Assembly: GCA_964489705.1 (NCBI GenBank) | Contig: CAZAZQ010000025.1 | Location: 1-32,383 of the forward strand | DNA: 32,383 nt | Source: CAZAZQ01 sp964489705 | GTDB taxonomy: Bacteria; Zixibacteria; MSB-5A5; GN15; FEB-12 | Direction of reading: 5' to 3' | In this document: positions 24,881 to 31,479 of the stretch, piece by piece | Layout: each line of letters begins with the position of its first letter | Position numbering within the stretch: the first letter of the stretch is position 1 | The notes under the pieces: generated by a model | Database searches by the model: none | What the model was told of the DNA's origin: nothing | Seen by the model: only the letters and a program-made list of their open reading frames with translations | Made by a program: the position numbers and the translations under genes

Positions 24881-26062
24881 ATGAAAAGTTCTCTTCGATG
24901 CCCGCTTTTGGGAAGTTTTCTTGTAGGCGCGGTGCTCATTATCGCCCTAGGGTGCGACGGCAAGAATCCCGTCGGGACAGGCACGGGAAGCCCTTTTTCC
25001 CAGCCGATTCCTCCATATCACGCTTCCGAGGTGCCGCTGGTCACCACCCTGGTTTGGTCATGCTCCGACACGACGCTCGATTCCCTCTCTTTCGCCCTCT
25101 ACTTCGGGACCACTCAACCGCCTCCCCTTTCGGTTTCCCTGTTGACCGACACTACGTGCCACGTCGGCCCGCTCCTTCCACAAACGACGTATTACTGGCA
25201 GGTTGTTGCCTTTACTCCGACGGGCGACACGCTCACCTCTCCCATCTGGAAATTTACCACCACGCCGAGCTTTGTCTTTCCGCTTGAAATCTCCCACCAA
25301 TGGAGTTATGTGAGAAAGCACTACTCTTACAATTTCGACCCGCCGAGCATAGTGAACGAGCTTCCGCAGTATTTTCTCGACACCCTCTACGCCACCGGCT
25401 TCACGGAAATCGAGAGATTGGACACCCTCCTCGACACGGTTGAAACCTATGTCTTCCACACCATCTACCGAGAAAATTCTTTCCCCAGCGAGAGTTACAC
25501 CTTTCGCAACAACACCGCCGACGGTTTCTACACCTACGCCTACACCTACCCAGTCTGGGTCGGACCGCCAAAAATCGAGCCCCCAAGCCATTACCTCCTC
25601 TTTGACGGCATGAAATTTCGAAACGTCCGTGAACTGAGCCGCTTCTTCCACGCTCCGCCGAATTTCCTGGCGGCAAACCCTCAGGATTCGATTACGTACG
25701 AATCACCGCCGGTAAGAGATCTGGCGTATCCGCTCGAAGTCGGAACTACGTGGTTCTACCGCAGGAAAAACGACGTTTCGTCGTGGGATATGAAAAAAGA
25801 AGTGGTGAGTATCGATACTCTTCAAGTCCCGGCGGGATCATTTGTGTGCTTCAAAATCCGCTGGTACTGGGATATCGACGATGACGGAGAATGGGATACC
25901 AATATCGAGGGATACGATTACTTCTGCTCCGTCGGGATAGTCAAGCGAGTCTTTCTCTTTTACGACATAACGCTCACCGGCGATTCTTCGACTCCACTCG
26001 GAACCTGTGACATAAAAGACGAGTATATTTTGACGTCCTATGGCTTCGGAAGAGACCGATAA
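24881..26062 (+). CDS. Lipoprotein with N-terminal Ig/fibronectin-like module
   Basis: 393 aa, ATG with AAGGA seven bases upstream. A lipoprotein signal ends in LIIALGC (lipobox cysteine at residue 25). Residues about 45-127 form a fibronectin-III/Ig-like module (LVWSCSDTT..., TTYYWQVVAFTPTGD, SPIWKFTTTP). The remaining ~260 residues are beta- and aromatic-rich (HQWSYVRKHYSYNFDPP, YPLEVGTTWFYRRKND, CFKIRWYWDIDDDGEWD). This is the style of periplasmic or outer-surface lipoproteins in FCB genomes. I do not recognise a specific family for this part. It is probably anchored to the outer membrane. Monocistronic. Confidence 0.85.
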   Translation: MKSSLRCPLLGSFLVGAVLIIALGCDGKNPVGTGTGSPFSQPIPPYHASEVPLVTTLVWSCSDTTLDSLSFALYFGTTQPPPLSVSLLTDTTCHVGPLLPQTTYYWQVVAFTPTGDTLTSPIWKFTTTPSFVFPLEISHQWSYVRKHYSYNFDPPSIVNELPQYFLDTLYATGFTEIERLDTLLDTVETYVFHTIYRENSFPSESYTFRNNTADGFYTYAYTYPVWVGPPKIEPPSHYLLFDGMKFRNVRELSRFFHAPPNFLAANPQDSITYESPPVRDLAYPLEVGTTWFYRRKNDVSSWDMKKEVVSIDTLQVPAGSFVCFKIRWYWDIDDDGEWDTNIEGYDYFCSVGIVKRVFLFYDITLTGDSSTPLGTCDIKDEYILTSYGFGRDR

Positions 26063-26111
26063 AAAAGGAAAAAGAAAGTCGGAGCCGCATTGAGAGGGAT
26101 AACCGCCTTGC

Positions 26112-26140
26112 TTGACTTGCGCTTTTTTTGCGGGTATATT
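26112..26140 (+). promoter_or_regulatory. Promoter of tRNA-Leu (and probably tig)
   Basis: TTGACT, 17-nt spacer, TATATT, ending nine bases before the mature tRNA. Near-consensus in both boxes, as expected for a stable RNA. Confidence 0.75.
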
Positions 26141-26149
26141 CATTGACAG

Positions 26150-26232
26150 GCGAGAGTGGCGGAACTGGTAGACGCGCTGGATTTAGGATCCAGTTCCTTT
26201 ACGGAGTGGGGGTTCGAATCCCCCCTTTCGCA
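26150..26232 (+). tRNA. tRNA-Leu (anticodon TAG)
   Basis: 83 nt with acceptor stem GCGAGAG/CTTTCGC, D-arm GCGGAACTGGTAGACGC, anticodon arm CTGGA-TTTAGGA-TCCAG with TAG at 26184-26186, a long class II variable arm (TTCCTTTACGGAGT) and a perfect T-arm GGGGG-TTCGAAT-CCCCC. The discriminator base is A, as required for leucine. CCA is not encoded. It reads CUA and other CUN codons. Confidence 0.97.
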
Positions 26233-26414
26233 TTTTGAGAGAAAAAGAAACAAGCGGGTATAACCGAACGTTTCGGCTATAGTTCCTTTGCAGGCGGCAA
26301 ACGGAAGCGGCAGAGAAAAAAGGGCTTATACCCACAGGCAATGAGTAAAAGGGAACGTTCCTTCGGGGAACAAAAAGGTGACGGTGAAAACCGGCACGAG
26401 CGGAAAGGGTAACT
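26233..26414 (+). other. Leader between tRNA-Leu and trigger factor
   Basis: 182 nt with no second good promoter, suggesting tRNA and tig share a transcript. It contains a perfect small stem CCGAA-CGT-TTCGG (26264-26276), extendable by ATA/TAT, and a second possible one near 26360-26380 (GAACGTTCC with GGGGAAC). No gene fits here. Confidence 0.45.
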
Positions 26415-27713
26415 GTGAAAATCGAGTTGAAACAAGTCAATACGTTGCTCCGAGAACTATCGGTTGAAATACCGGCGGAAGATGTTCAGGCGAAATTGGA
26501 GAAGGCGTTCATGGACATTCGCAAGCGGGCGGTCATCAAAGGCTTCCGCAAAGGAAAAGCGCCCCTCCCTCTCATCAAAGCCCGTTACGGCGAAGAAGTC
26601 AAAGCCGACGTGGCGGAGGAGCTCATCTCCGACAGCTACCCCGAAGCCGTCAAAGAACACCGGCTCAATGTTGCCTCCCGCCCCACCGTGACCGACCTGG
26701 CTTTCAATGACGACGGCACTTTTCGCTATACCGCGACGGTGGAGGTGATGCCGGAAGTCGACGAGGTGAAATACGACGATTTGCACGTCACCGACATCCC
26801 CGTCAAGGTCACCGACAAAGATGTGGACGAGATGGCGAAAGTCACGCAAAACATGTTTGCCGAGCTCAAGCCGGTGGAGCGCCCCGTCACTCCCGACGAC
26901 GTGGTAACGGTCGATTTGAAGAAAGTCTCCGACCCCCAGCTCATTATGGAAGAAGACCTGATTGAAAATGTGGAAATAGATCTGACGCGAACCTATACCG
27001 TCAAGGAATTCAAAGAGCAACTGCCGGGCATGAAAGTCGGCGAGCAAAAAGAAATCACGGTGCGCTACGACAAAAATTATCCCGACCCGGCGTTTGCGGG
27101 GGTCGAGATAACCTATCTTTGTACGGTAAAAGGGATTAAAGAGCGGATTCTGCCGGAGTTCGACGACGCCTTCGCCAAACGCACCGGTCGGGCTGAGACG
27201 GCGCTGGAATTGAAAATGAAGCTCCGCGAGGATTTGGAAAAAGAACAAAAGAAGGAAATCCGCTCCCTTCATGTGGGACAAATCATCAAACAAATATGCG
27301 ATGCCAACCCTATCGATCTCCCCGAATCACTCGTGAACGAATACTTGGAGACTATCGTAAAAGAGGAAAAAAAGAAACATCCGAATCTGTCGGAAGAAGA
27401 GATACGAAGTCGGTCGCGCGAGGCGGCGGTCGATACGATTCGCTGGAATTTTCTCTACCACCGCATCGCCGAGCTGGAAAAAATTGAAGTTTCTCCGGCG
27501 GATACCGAAAATGTAGTCAAGGAGATTGCAAAGGAATATAAAGTCACGTACGAACAAGCCAAAAAGGACTTGGAGTCGACGGGACGAATCGCCAGTATCA
27601 AAGATGCGATGCTGGAGGAAAAAGTGCTTGATTTTTTGATTGGGAAAGCCAAGCTTGTCCCTCTAAAAAACATGGAAGCGAAAACGAAAGAAAACACGGA
27701 TGCCCCGCACTAA
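26415..27713 (+). CDS. tig: Trigger factor, ribosome-associated chaperone
   Basis: 432 aa, GTG start with AAAGGG five bases upstream. The N-terminal ribosome-docking domain has the signature GFRKGKAP. The middle PPIase-like domain (about 150-245) has DDVVTVDLKKV and GMKVGEQKEI. The C-terminal helical arms (about 260-430) include IDLPESLVNEYLETIVKEEK. It binds nascent chains at the exit tunnel. It heads the tig-clpP-clpX order found in many bacteria. The only promoter seen is the tRNA promoter about 300 bases upstream. Confidence 0.97.
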   Translation: MKIELKQVNTLLRELSVEIPAEDVQAKLEKAFMDIRKRAVIKGFRKGKAPLPLIKARYGEEVKADVAEELISDSYPEAVKEHRLNVASRPTVTDLAFNDDGTFRYTATVEVMPEVDEVKYDDLHVTDIPVKVTDKDVDEMAKVTQNMFAELKPVERPVTPDDVVTVDLKKVSDPQLIMEEDLIENVEIDLTRTYTVKEFKEQLPGMKVGEQKEITVRYDKNYPDPAFAGVEITYLCTVKGIKERILPEFDDAFAKRTGRAETALELKMKLREDLEKEQKKEIRSLHVGQIIKQICDANPIDLPESLVNEYLETIVKEEKKKHPNLSEEEIRSRSREAAVDTIRWNFLYHRIAELEKIEVSPADTENVVKEIAKEYKVTYEQAKKDLESTGRIASIKDAMLEEKVLDFLIGKAKLVPLKNMEAKTKENTDAPH

Positions 27714-27744
27714 CTGAAAAGGATAGGGGGAGAGAAAGGAGACT

Positions 27745-28368
27745 ATGAGCAGCGACATTTTCAACAACTATTTGGTTCCGATGGTGGTCGAGCAGACCGG
27801 TCGGGGAGAGCGGGCGTATGACATCTTCTCCCGGTTGCTCAAAGACCGAATTATTTTCATCGGATCGCCCATCGACGACAACGTCGCCAACCTCGTCATC
27901 GCCCAGATGCTCTTCTTGGAAGCGGAAGACCCGGAAAAAGACATTTATGTCTATATCAATTCCCCCGGGGGCTCGGTGACGGCGGGTATGGCTATTTACG
28001 ATACGATGCAATTCATCAAGCCGGATGTCGCCACCACCTGTATGGGCATTGCCGCTTCGATGGGGGCGTTCCTGCTGGCGGCGGGAGCGAAAGGGAAGCG
28101 CGCCGCGCTGCCGAACAGCCGGGTGATGATTCACCAGCCGATGGCGGGCGCCCAGGGGCAGGTATCCGACCTCGTCATTATGACGGAAGAGTTCAGTAAG
28201 ACCAAAAAACGGTTGAACGAACTTCTGGTCAAACACACGGGGCAACCCCTCGAAAAAATCGAGAAAGATACCGACCGGAATTTCTTCATGTCGCCCGAAG
28301 AGGCGAAAGAGTACGGTATCATCGATAAGGTGTACGAATTTTCCCGCGAAGAAAAAGAGGGAACCTAA
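27745..28368 (+). CDS. clpP: ATP-dependent Clp protease proteolytic subunit
   Basis: 207 aa, ATG after AAAGGAG. It forms the tetradecameric peptidase chamber served by ClpX. Marks are YINSPGGSVTAGMAIYDTM, catalytic Ser105 in GIAASMGAFLLA and His130 in VMIHQPMAG. The third triad position, counted 49 residues after the histidine as in Escherichia coli, is Asn179 (DTDRNFFMS) instead of the usual Asp. Neighbouring Asp175 and Asp177 are present. It lies 31 bases downstream of tig and 96 bases ahead of clpX, clearly one locus. Confidence 0.96.
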   Translation: MSSDIFNNYLVPMVVEQTGRGERAYDIFSRLLKDRIIFIGSPIDDNVANLVIAQMLFLEAEDPEKDIYVYINSPGGSVTAGMAIYDTMQFIKPDVATTCMGIAASMGAFLLAAGAKGKRAALPNSRVMIHQPMAGAQGQVSDLVIMTEEFSKTKKRLNELLVKHTGQPLEKIEKDTDRNFFMSPEEAKEYGIIDKVYEFSREEKEGT

Positions 28369-28393
28369 GCACACCGACGAGGAGTAAACAATA

Positions 28394-28430
28394 AAGCAGG
28401 CGCGACCTCTCACCTTCGGGAGCGCCGCTT
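28394..28430 (+). repeat. Hairpin between clpP and clpX
   Basis: AAGC-a-GGCGC (28394-28403) pairs with GCGCC-GCTT (28422-28430): nine pairs with one bulged A. No T-run follows on the plus strand (it is A-rich), so it is not a terminator for clpP. It may stabilise or process the clpP-clpX message. Confidence 0.5.
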
Positions 28431-28464
28431 GAAAAAAAGACAAACGCCAAAGGAGTAACGTTCC

Positions 28465-29748
28465 ATGACCCGACGACCACGGTCGCCTCAAATGTCGAAC
28501 CGCTGTTCTTTCTGTGGGAAACCGGCAAACCAAGTGCAGCGGTTGTTTTCCGGTTTCGAATCGTTTATTTGCGACGAATGTGTCGAGCTGTGCCATGACC
28601 TGCTGCAGGAGGCTCCGGCGGCGGACCTTCCCGAAACCATCCGGGACGTTCCTTCTCCGGCGGAAATCAAAAACTTTCTCGACCAGTATGTCATCGGGCA
28701 GGAGACGGCGAAAAAAACGGTCGCCGTGGCGGTATACAACCACTACAAGCGGATAAACTCCCAAATTGCCCTCCGCCGGGCGCGCAAAATGACCAACGAG
28801 AGCGACGACGGCGTGGAACTGGAGAAGTCCAATATCCTCCTCATCGGACCGACCGGCACCGGGAAGACCCTTATTGCCCGCTCGCTGGCGAAATTCCTGA
28901 AGGTGCCGTTCACGATTGCCGACGCGACGGTCTTGACCGAAGCGGGATATGTCGGCGAGGATGTGGAAAATATCCTCGTGCGGCTCTACCATGCTTCCGA
29001 TTTCAACCAACACAAAACCGAACGAGGGATTATCTACGTCGACGAAATAGACAAAATCGCCCGGAAAGATGGCAACCCGTCCATCACTCGCGACGTGTCG
29101 GGAGAAGGCGTGCAGCAAGGATTGCTCAAGATTCTTGAAGGCACCGTCGCCAACATTCCTCCCAAGGGCGGCAGGAAACACCCGGAGCAAGCCTTTGTCC
29201 AAATCGACACGAGCAACATCCTCTTCATTTGCGGGGGAGCCTTTGACGGACTGGAAAAAATCATCGCCCGCCGCATCGGGAAGAAAACGGTCGGCTTCGA
29301 AGCGGAGAAAAAATACATCGACGAAGAATCCCCGGAAATCCTCGACCAGGTCCTGCCCGCTGATTTAATCGAGTACGGGCTTATCCCGGAGATGGTCGGG
29401 CGGCTGCCGGTGACGGCGGCACTGCGTCCTCTGGACGAGGCGGCGCTCATCAGTATCCTCACCGAGCCAAAAAACGCCTTGACGAAACAGTATGCCAAGC
29501 TCATGGAACTGGAAGGGGTTACGTTGAACTTCGAGCCGGGAGCTCTCAAGGCGGCGGTGGAACTGGCGCAAAAGAGAAAAACCGGGGCGCGGGCGTTACG
29601 TTCGATTTTCGAAAAGGCAATGCTGGATATCATGTTTGAAATCCCCTCCATGCCTGAGGTAGCGGAGGTCACCATCACGGCTGACACCATCACCAAAGGC
29701 GCCAAGCCCAAAATCACCACCCACGCCAAGAAGAAAAAAGCAGGCTGA
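28465..29748 (+). CDS. clpX: Clp protease ATP-binding subunit ClpX
   Basis: 427 aa, ATG with AAAGGAG nine bases upstream. It unfolds tagged substrates and feeds ClpP. The N-terminal zinc-binding domain has CSFCGKP and CDECVELC. The AAA+ module has Walker A GPTGTGKT, Walker B IIYVDEIDKI, the GYVGEDVENI pore loop, the RKDGNPSITRDVSGEGVQ segment and the sensor region. LIPEMVGRLPV and the ARALRSIFEKAMLD C-terminal domain complete it. The length is typical. A long antisense frame over tig-clpP-clpX is a shadow. Confidence 0.97.
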   Translation: MTRRPRSPQMSNRCSFCGKPANQVQRLFSGFESFICDECVELCHDLLQEAPAADLPETIRDVPSPAEIKNFLDQYVIGQETAKKTVAVAVYNHYKRINSQIALRRARKMTNESDDGVELEKSNILLIGPTGTGKTLIARSLAKFLKVPFTIADATVLTEAGYVGEDVENILVRLYHASDFNQHKTERGIIYVDEIDKIARKDGNPSITRDVSGEGVQQGLLKILEGTVANIPPKGGRKHPEQAFVQIDTSNILFICGGAFDGLEKIIARRIGKKTVGFEAEKKYIDEESPEILDQVLPADLIEYGLIPEMVGRLPVTAALRPLDEAALISILTEPKNALTKQYAKLMELEGVTLNFEPGALKAAVELAQKRKTGARALRSIFEKAMLDIMFEIPSMPEVAEVTITADTITKGAKPKITTHAKKKKAG

Positions 29749-29874
29749 GCATCGAGTAAAGGTACGGGTAAGGAACCAAGCTTACCATTTATCTCACCTA
29801 TTCCGAGTGAATCTGAAGGAAGCATCTCCCACCTTCATCCATCTGATGGAACGAGGGTTCAATTCCTGTTTCCT
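29749..29874. other. Intergenic region after clpX
   Basis: A weak stem GGTAAG-(8)-CTTACC (29767-29786) and an imperfect stem GGAA..AGG/CCT..TTCC around 29849-29873 precede the duplicated cassette and may end clpX transcription. A GGTTCAATTCC string mimics a tRNA T-loop, but no full cloverleaf can be built. Confidence 0.35.
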
Positions 29875-29888
29875 TTTCCCAAAAATCC

Positions 29889-29917
29889 TTGACAAAGAAG
29901 CTCTGATTTGGTAGAGT
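29889..29917 (+). promoter_or_regulatory. Promoter in cassette A
   Basis: TTGACA, 17-nt spacer, TAGAGT. The transcript would carry a leader of about 220 nt before the ATG at 30142. Confidence 0.65.
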
Positions 29918-29977
29918 GGATTGGGCACTCGAAAGGAACGTTGTGAGGGAAAAACAGCAACTTTTGAGAAGGGAGGA

Positions 29978-29998
29978 ATGCCTATGGTCAGACCGTAA
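29978..29998 (+). CDS. Putative leader mini-ORF, copy A (MPMVRP)
   Basis: ATG CCT ATG GTC AGA CCG TAA. GGGAGG sits one base before the first ATG and seven before the second, so the second start (MVRP) is better placed. Copy B keeps the frame and stop with a single Arg-to-Ile change. It could be a translated leader or the relic of a lost gene start. Confidence 0.35.
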   Translation: MPMVRP

Positions 29999-30032
29999 TC
30001 TTTCAAACAAAAGTAAATACTCTTGATGTTTT

Positions 30033-30049
30033 CTCGTCAGTTAGATGAG
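30033..30049 (+). promoter_or_regulatory. Leader hairpin downstream of mini-ORF A
   Basis: CTCGTC-AGTTA-GATGAG (one G-U). A second stem CAATGT/ACATTG lies at about 30057-30080 before the gene's own ribosome binding site. Confidence 0.35.
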
Positions 30050-30141
30050 GAAAAGCAATGTTGTGACATGAGCACATTGTTAAATCAGAAATATTTCTCA
30101 AATCCCTCTCGAGCTGGGTTGAGAGAGAAAGGAGAGCAAGA

Positions 30142-31233
30142 ATGTTAAGCTGGTGGAAGATAGTGGGGTTGATATTATTGCTGTTTAGTCTTTCCGGAAA
30201 AGCCGAAGAGGAAGAAATCGGGAACTGGGACAGAGGTTACTCAGGCCCTGTCGAGCCATTTGCACCGGGGTATGAAGTAATCTCCTTTGATAAAGGTTCA
30301 GGTGAACTAACTCTGAAGTTTACAATTACTTACTATCCTGATGCGTATTTGAAAGCTGACTGTGACGAGTTGATGATGGTGTTGTATCCGTTTGACGGAC
30401 TCGTGAACAAAGGCGAGGATACACTTTATGTGCCGTATGGGAAGGAGAATCCGTATACGGTGCTGTTGAATCTAACTCTACCGCCGAATGACACAAGTTA
30501 TTTGGTCTTTCGAGAGCAGTGCGGAAAAACCGCCTACCACTATGGAATAACTTTCATAACCATTGACACCTTGGTGGCGGATTGGGGAACTGGCGGTAGG
30601 GATAGAGCGCTAGGATCGGAATGGGGAGTTAGACACTGGCCTGATCCTCAATCTGATTATGAGCGGGCGAAGCGTGAGTGGGAGGAGCGACAGAAGGAGC
30701 TCAAGCATGTAGGAAGGGGAGTAACTGGGCGTTTACCTCGAGAGGGTTCGGAAGGCGATACGTTGGAAGGGCCTCCTTCCCGTGGTCTCACTCTCGATAG
30801 TCTTCGCAAACTTGAGGAGAATCCGTTGACGGAGGCGACAGCGCAGGTGGTGCAGGTAGGAGAGACGTTGTACATTCGTCATCGTGGAGAGAGCAAGTTT
30901 GAGGTGATGGAGACGTATGGGAGTCGTGAGGAGGCGATGCACGCGAGCAAGAACCGCCCGCCGGACTTATCGAAGCGGGTGCATATTGTCTTGGATCTTC
31001 GGAAGCAGGAGGACTATGATTTTGCGAAGGGGGTAGTTGACAGTTTGGTGCCGATGGAGCGAGCGGGGTATTACCACACGGTGGTGGGGTACTTTGAGAT
31101 GGAGAAGCTTCGTCAGCGGCATATTCGGCAGAATCACTATCCGTATTATCCTGGGGAGCTTCCGCCTCCACCAGCCCCTCGTGACTCTTCACCTTCCCCC
31201 AGAACTAAACCACGACGGGTACTCGAGAACTAA
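30142..31233 (+). CDS. Secreted protein of unknown function, paralogue 1
   Basis: 363 aa, ATG with AAAGGAG upstream. Signal peptide MLSWWKIVGLILLLFSLSGKA. The N-terminal half is beta-like and contains LPPNDTSYL followed by FITIDTLVADWGTG. A charged linker (about 175-245) leads to a C-terminal domain of about 90 residues: VHIVLDLRKQEDYDFAKG, VPMERAGYYHTVVGYFEMEK, then a Pro-rich tail (GELPPPPAPRDSSPSPRTKP). I do not recognise the family. The C-terminal domain recalls activation or inhibitor domains of secreted peptidases but carries no catalytic motif. It shares layout and key segments with the next gene, and both have the same promoter cassette, so the pair is an old tandem duplication. It is preceded by a ~135-nt gene-specific leader. 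Confidence 0.8.
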   Translation: MLSWWKIVGLILLLFSLSGKAEEEEIGNWDRGYSGPVEPFAPGYEVISFDKGSGELTLKFTITYYPDAYLKADCDELMMVLYPFDGLVNKGEDTLYVPYGKENPYTVLLNLTLPPNDTSYLVFREQCGKTAYHYGITFITIDTLVADWGTGGRDRALGSEWGVRHWPDPQSDYERAKREWEERQKELKHVGRGVTGRLPREGSEGDTLEGPPSRGLTLDSLRKLEENPLTEATAQVVQVGETLYIRHRGESKFEVMETYGSREEAMHASKNRPPDLSKRVHIVLDLRKQEDYDFAKGVVDSLVPMERAGYYHTVVGYFEMEKLRQRHIRQNHYPYYPGELPPPPAPRDSSPSPRTKPRRVLEN

Positions 31234-31237
31234 TCTC

Positions 31238-31265
31238 ATAGAACAGAAGCTCTATCTTAATTTTT
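31238..31265 (+). terminator. Weak terminator after paralogue 1
   Basis: ATAGA-ACAGAAGC-TCTAT followed by CTTAATTTTT, directly after the stop at 31233 and before cassette B. Confidence 0.35.
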
Positions 31266-31289
31266 CCTCTTTTCCTTTCCCAAAAATCC

Positions 31290-31318
31290 TTGACAAAGAA
31301 GCTCTGATTTGGTAGAGT
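31290..31318 (+). promoter_or_regulatory. Promoter in cassette B
   Basis: TTGACA, 17-nt spacer, TAGAGT, identical to copy A. The leader to the ATG at 31480 is about 155 nt. Confidence 0.65.
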
Positions 31319-31378
31319 GGATTGGGCACTCGAAAGGAACGTTGTGAGGGAAAAACAGCAACTTTTGAGAAGGGAGGA

Positions 31379-31399
31379 ATGCCTATGGTCATACCGTAA
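31379..31399 (+). CDS. Putative leader mini-ORF, copy B (MPMVIP)
   Basis: ATG CCT ATG GTC ATA CCG TAA. Same ribosome binding site and frame as copy A. The only cassette difference changes AGA to ATA here. Confidence 0.35.
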   Translation: MPMVIP

Positions 31400-31419
31400 T
31401 CTTTCAAGAAAGAAGTAAA

Positions 31420-31459
31420 CGTTAACCATTCATCTCTCGTCGTATAAGCGAGAATAACG
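31420..31459 (+). promoter_or_regulatory. Leader hairpin downstream of mini-ORF B
   Basis: Outer stem CGTTA/TAACG (31420-31424 with 31455-31459) encloses TCTCG/CGAGA (31435-31439 with 31449-31453). It ends 11 bases before the GGAGG of the second paralogue. Confidence 0.4.
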
Positions 31460-31479
31460 ACATTGGATCGGAGGTCCCA

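Larger units (their letters stand above)
29875..30006 (+). repeat. Duplicated promoter-leader cassette, copy A
   Basis: 132 nt differing at only one base from 31276-31407. It contains a full promoter, a GGGAGG ribosome binding site and a six-codon frame, then the gene-specific leader of the secreted protein at 30142. Confidence 0.95.
31276..31407 (+). repeat. Duplicated promoter-leader cassette, copy B
   Basis: Second copy of the 29875-30006 cassette. It is identical except at one base in the mini-ORF. It lies between the two paralogues and drives the second. Confidence 0.95.

Noticed and set aside
27598..29202. 534-codon minus-strand frame opposite tig, clpP and clpX
   Set aside because: It is the antisense shadow of three unmistakable core genes, produced by their codon bias. 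It has no family resemblance.
29816..29875. Possible degenerate tRNA (AAGGAAG/TTTCCTT ends with a GGTTCAATTCC T-loop-like string)
   Set aside because: The span is only 60 nt, the T-stem does not pair and no anticodon arm can be formed.
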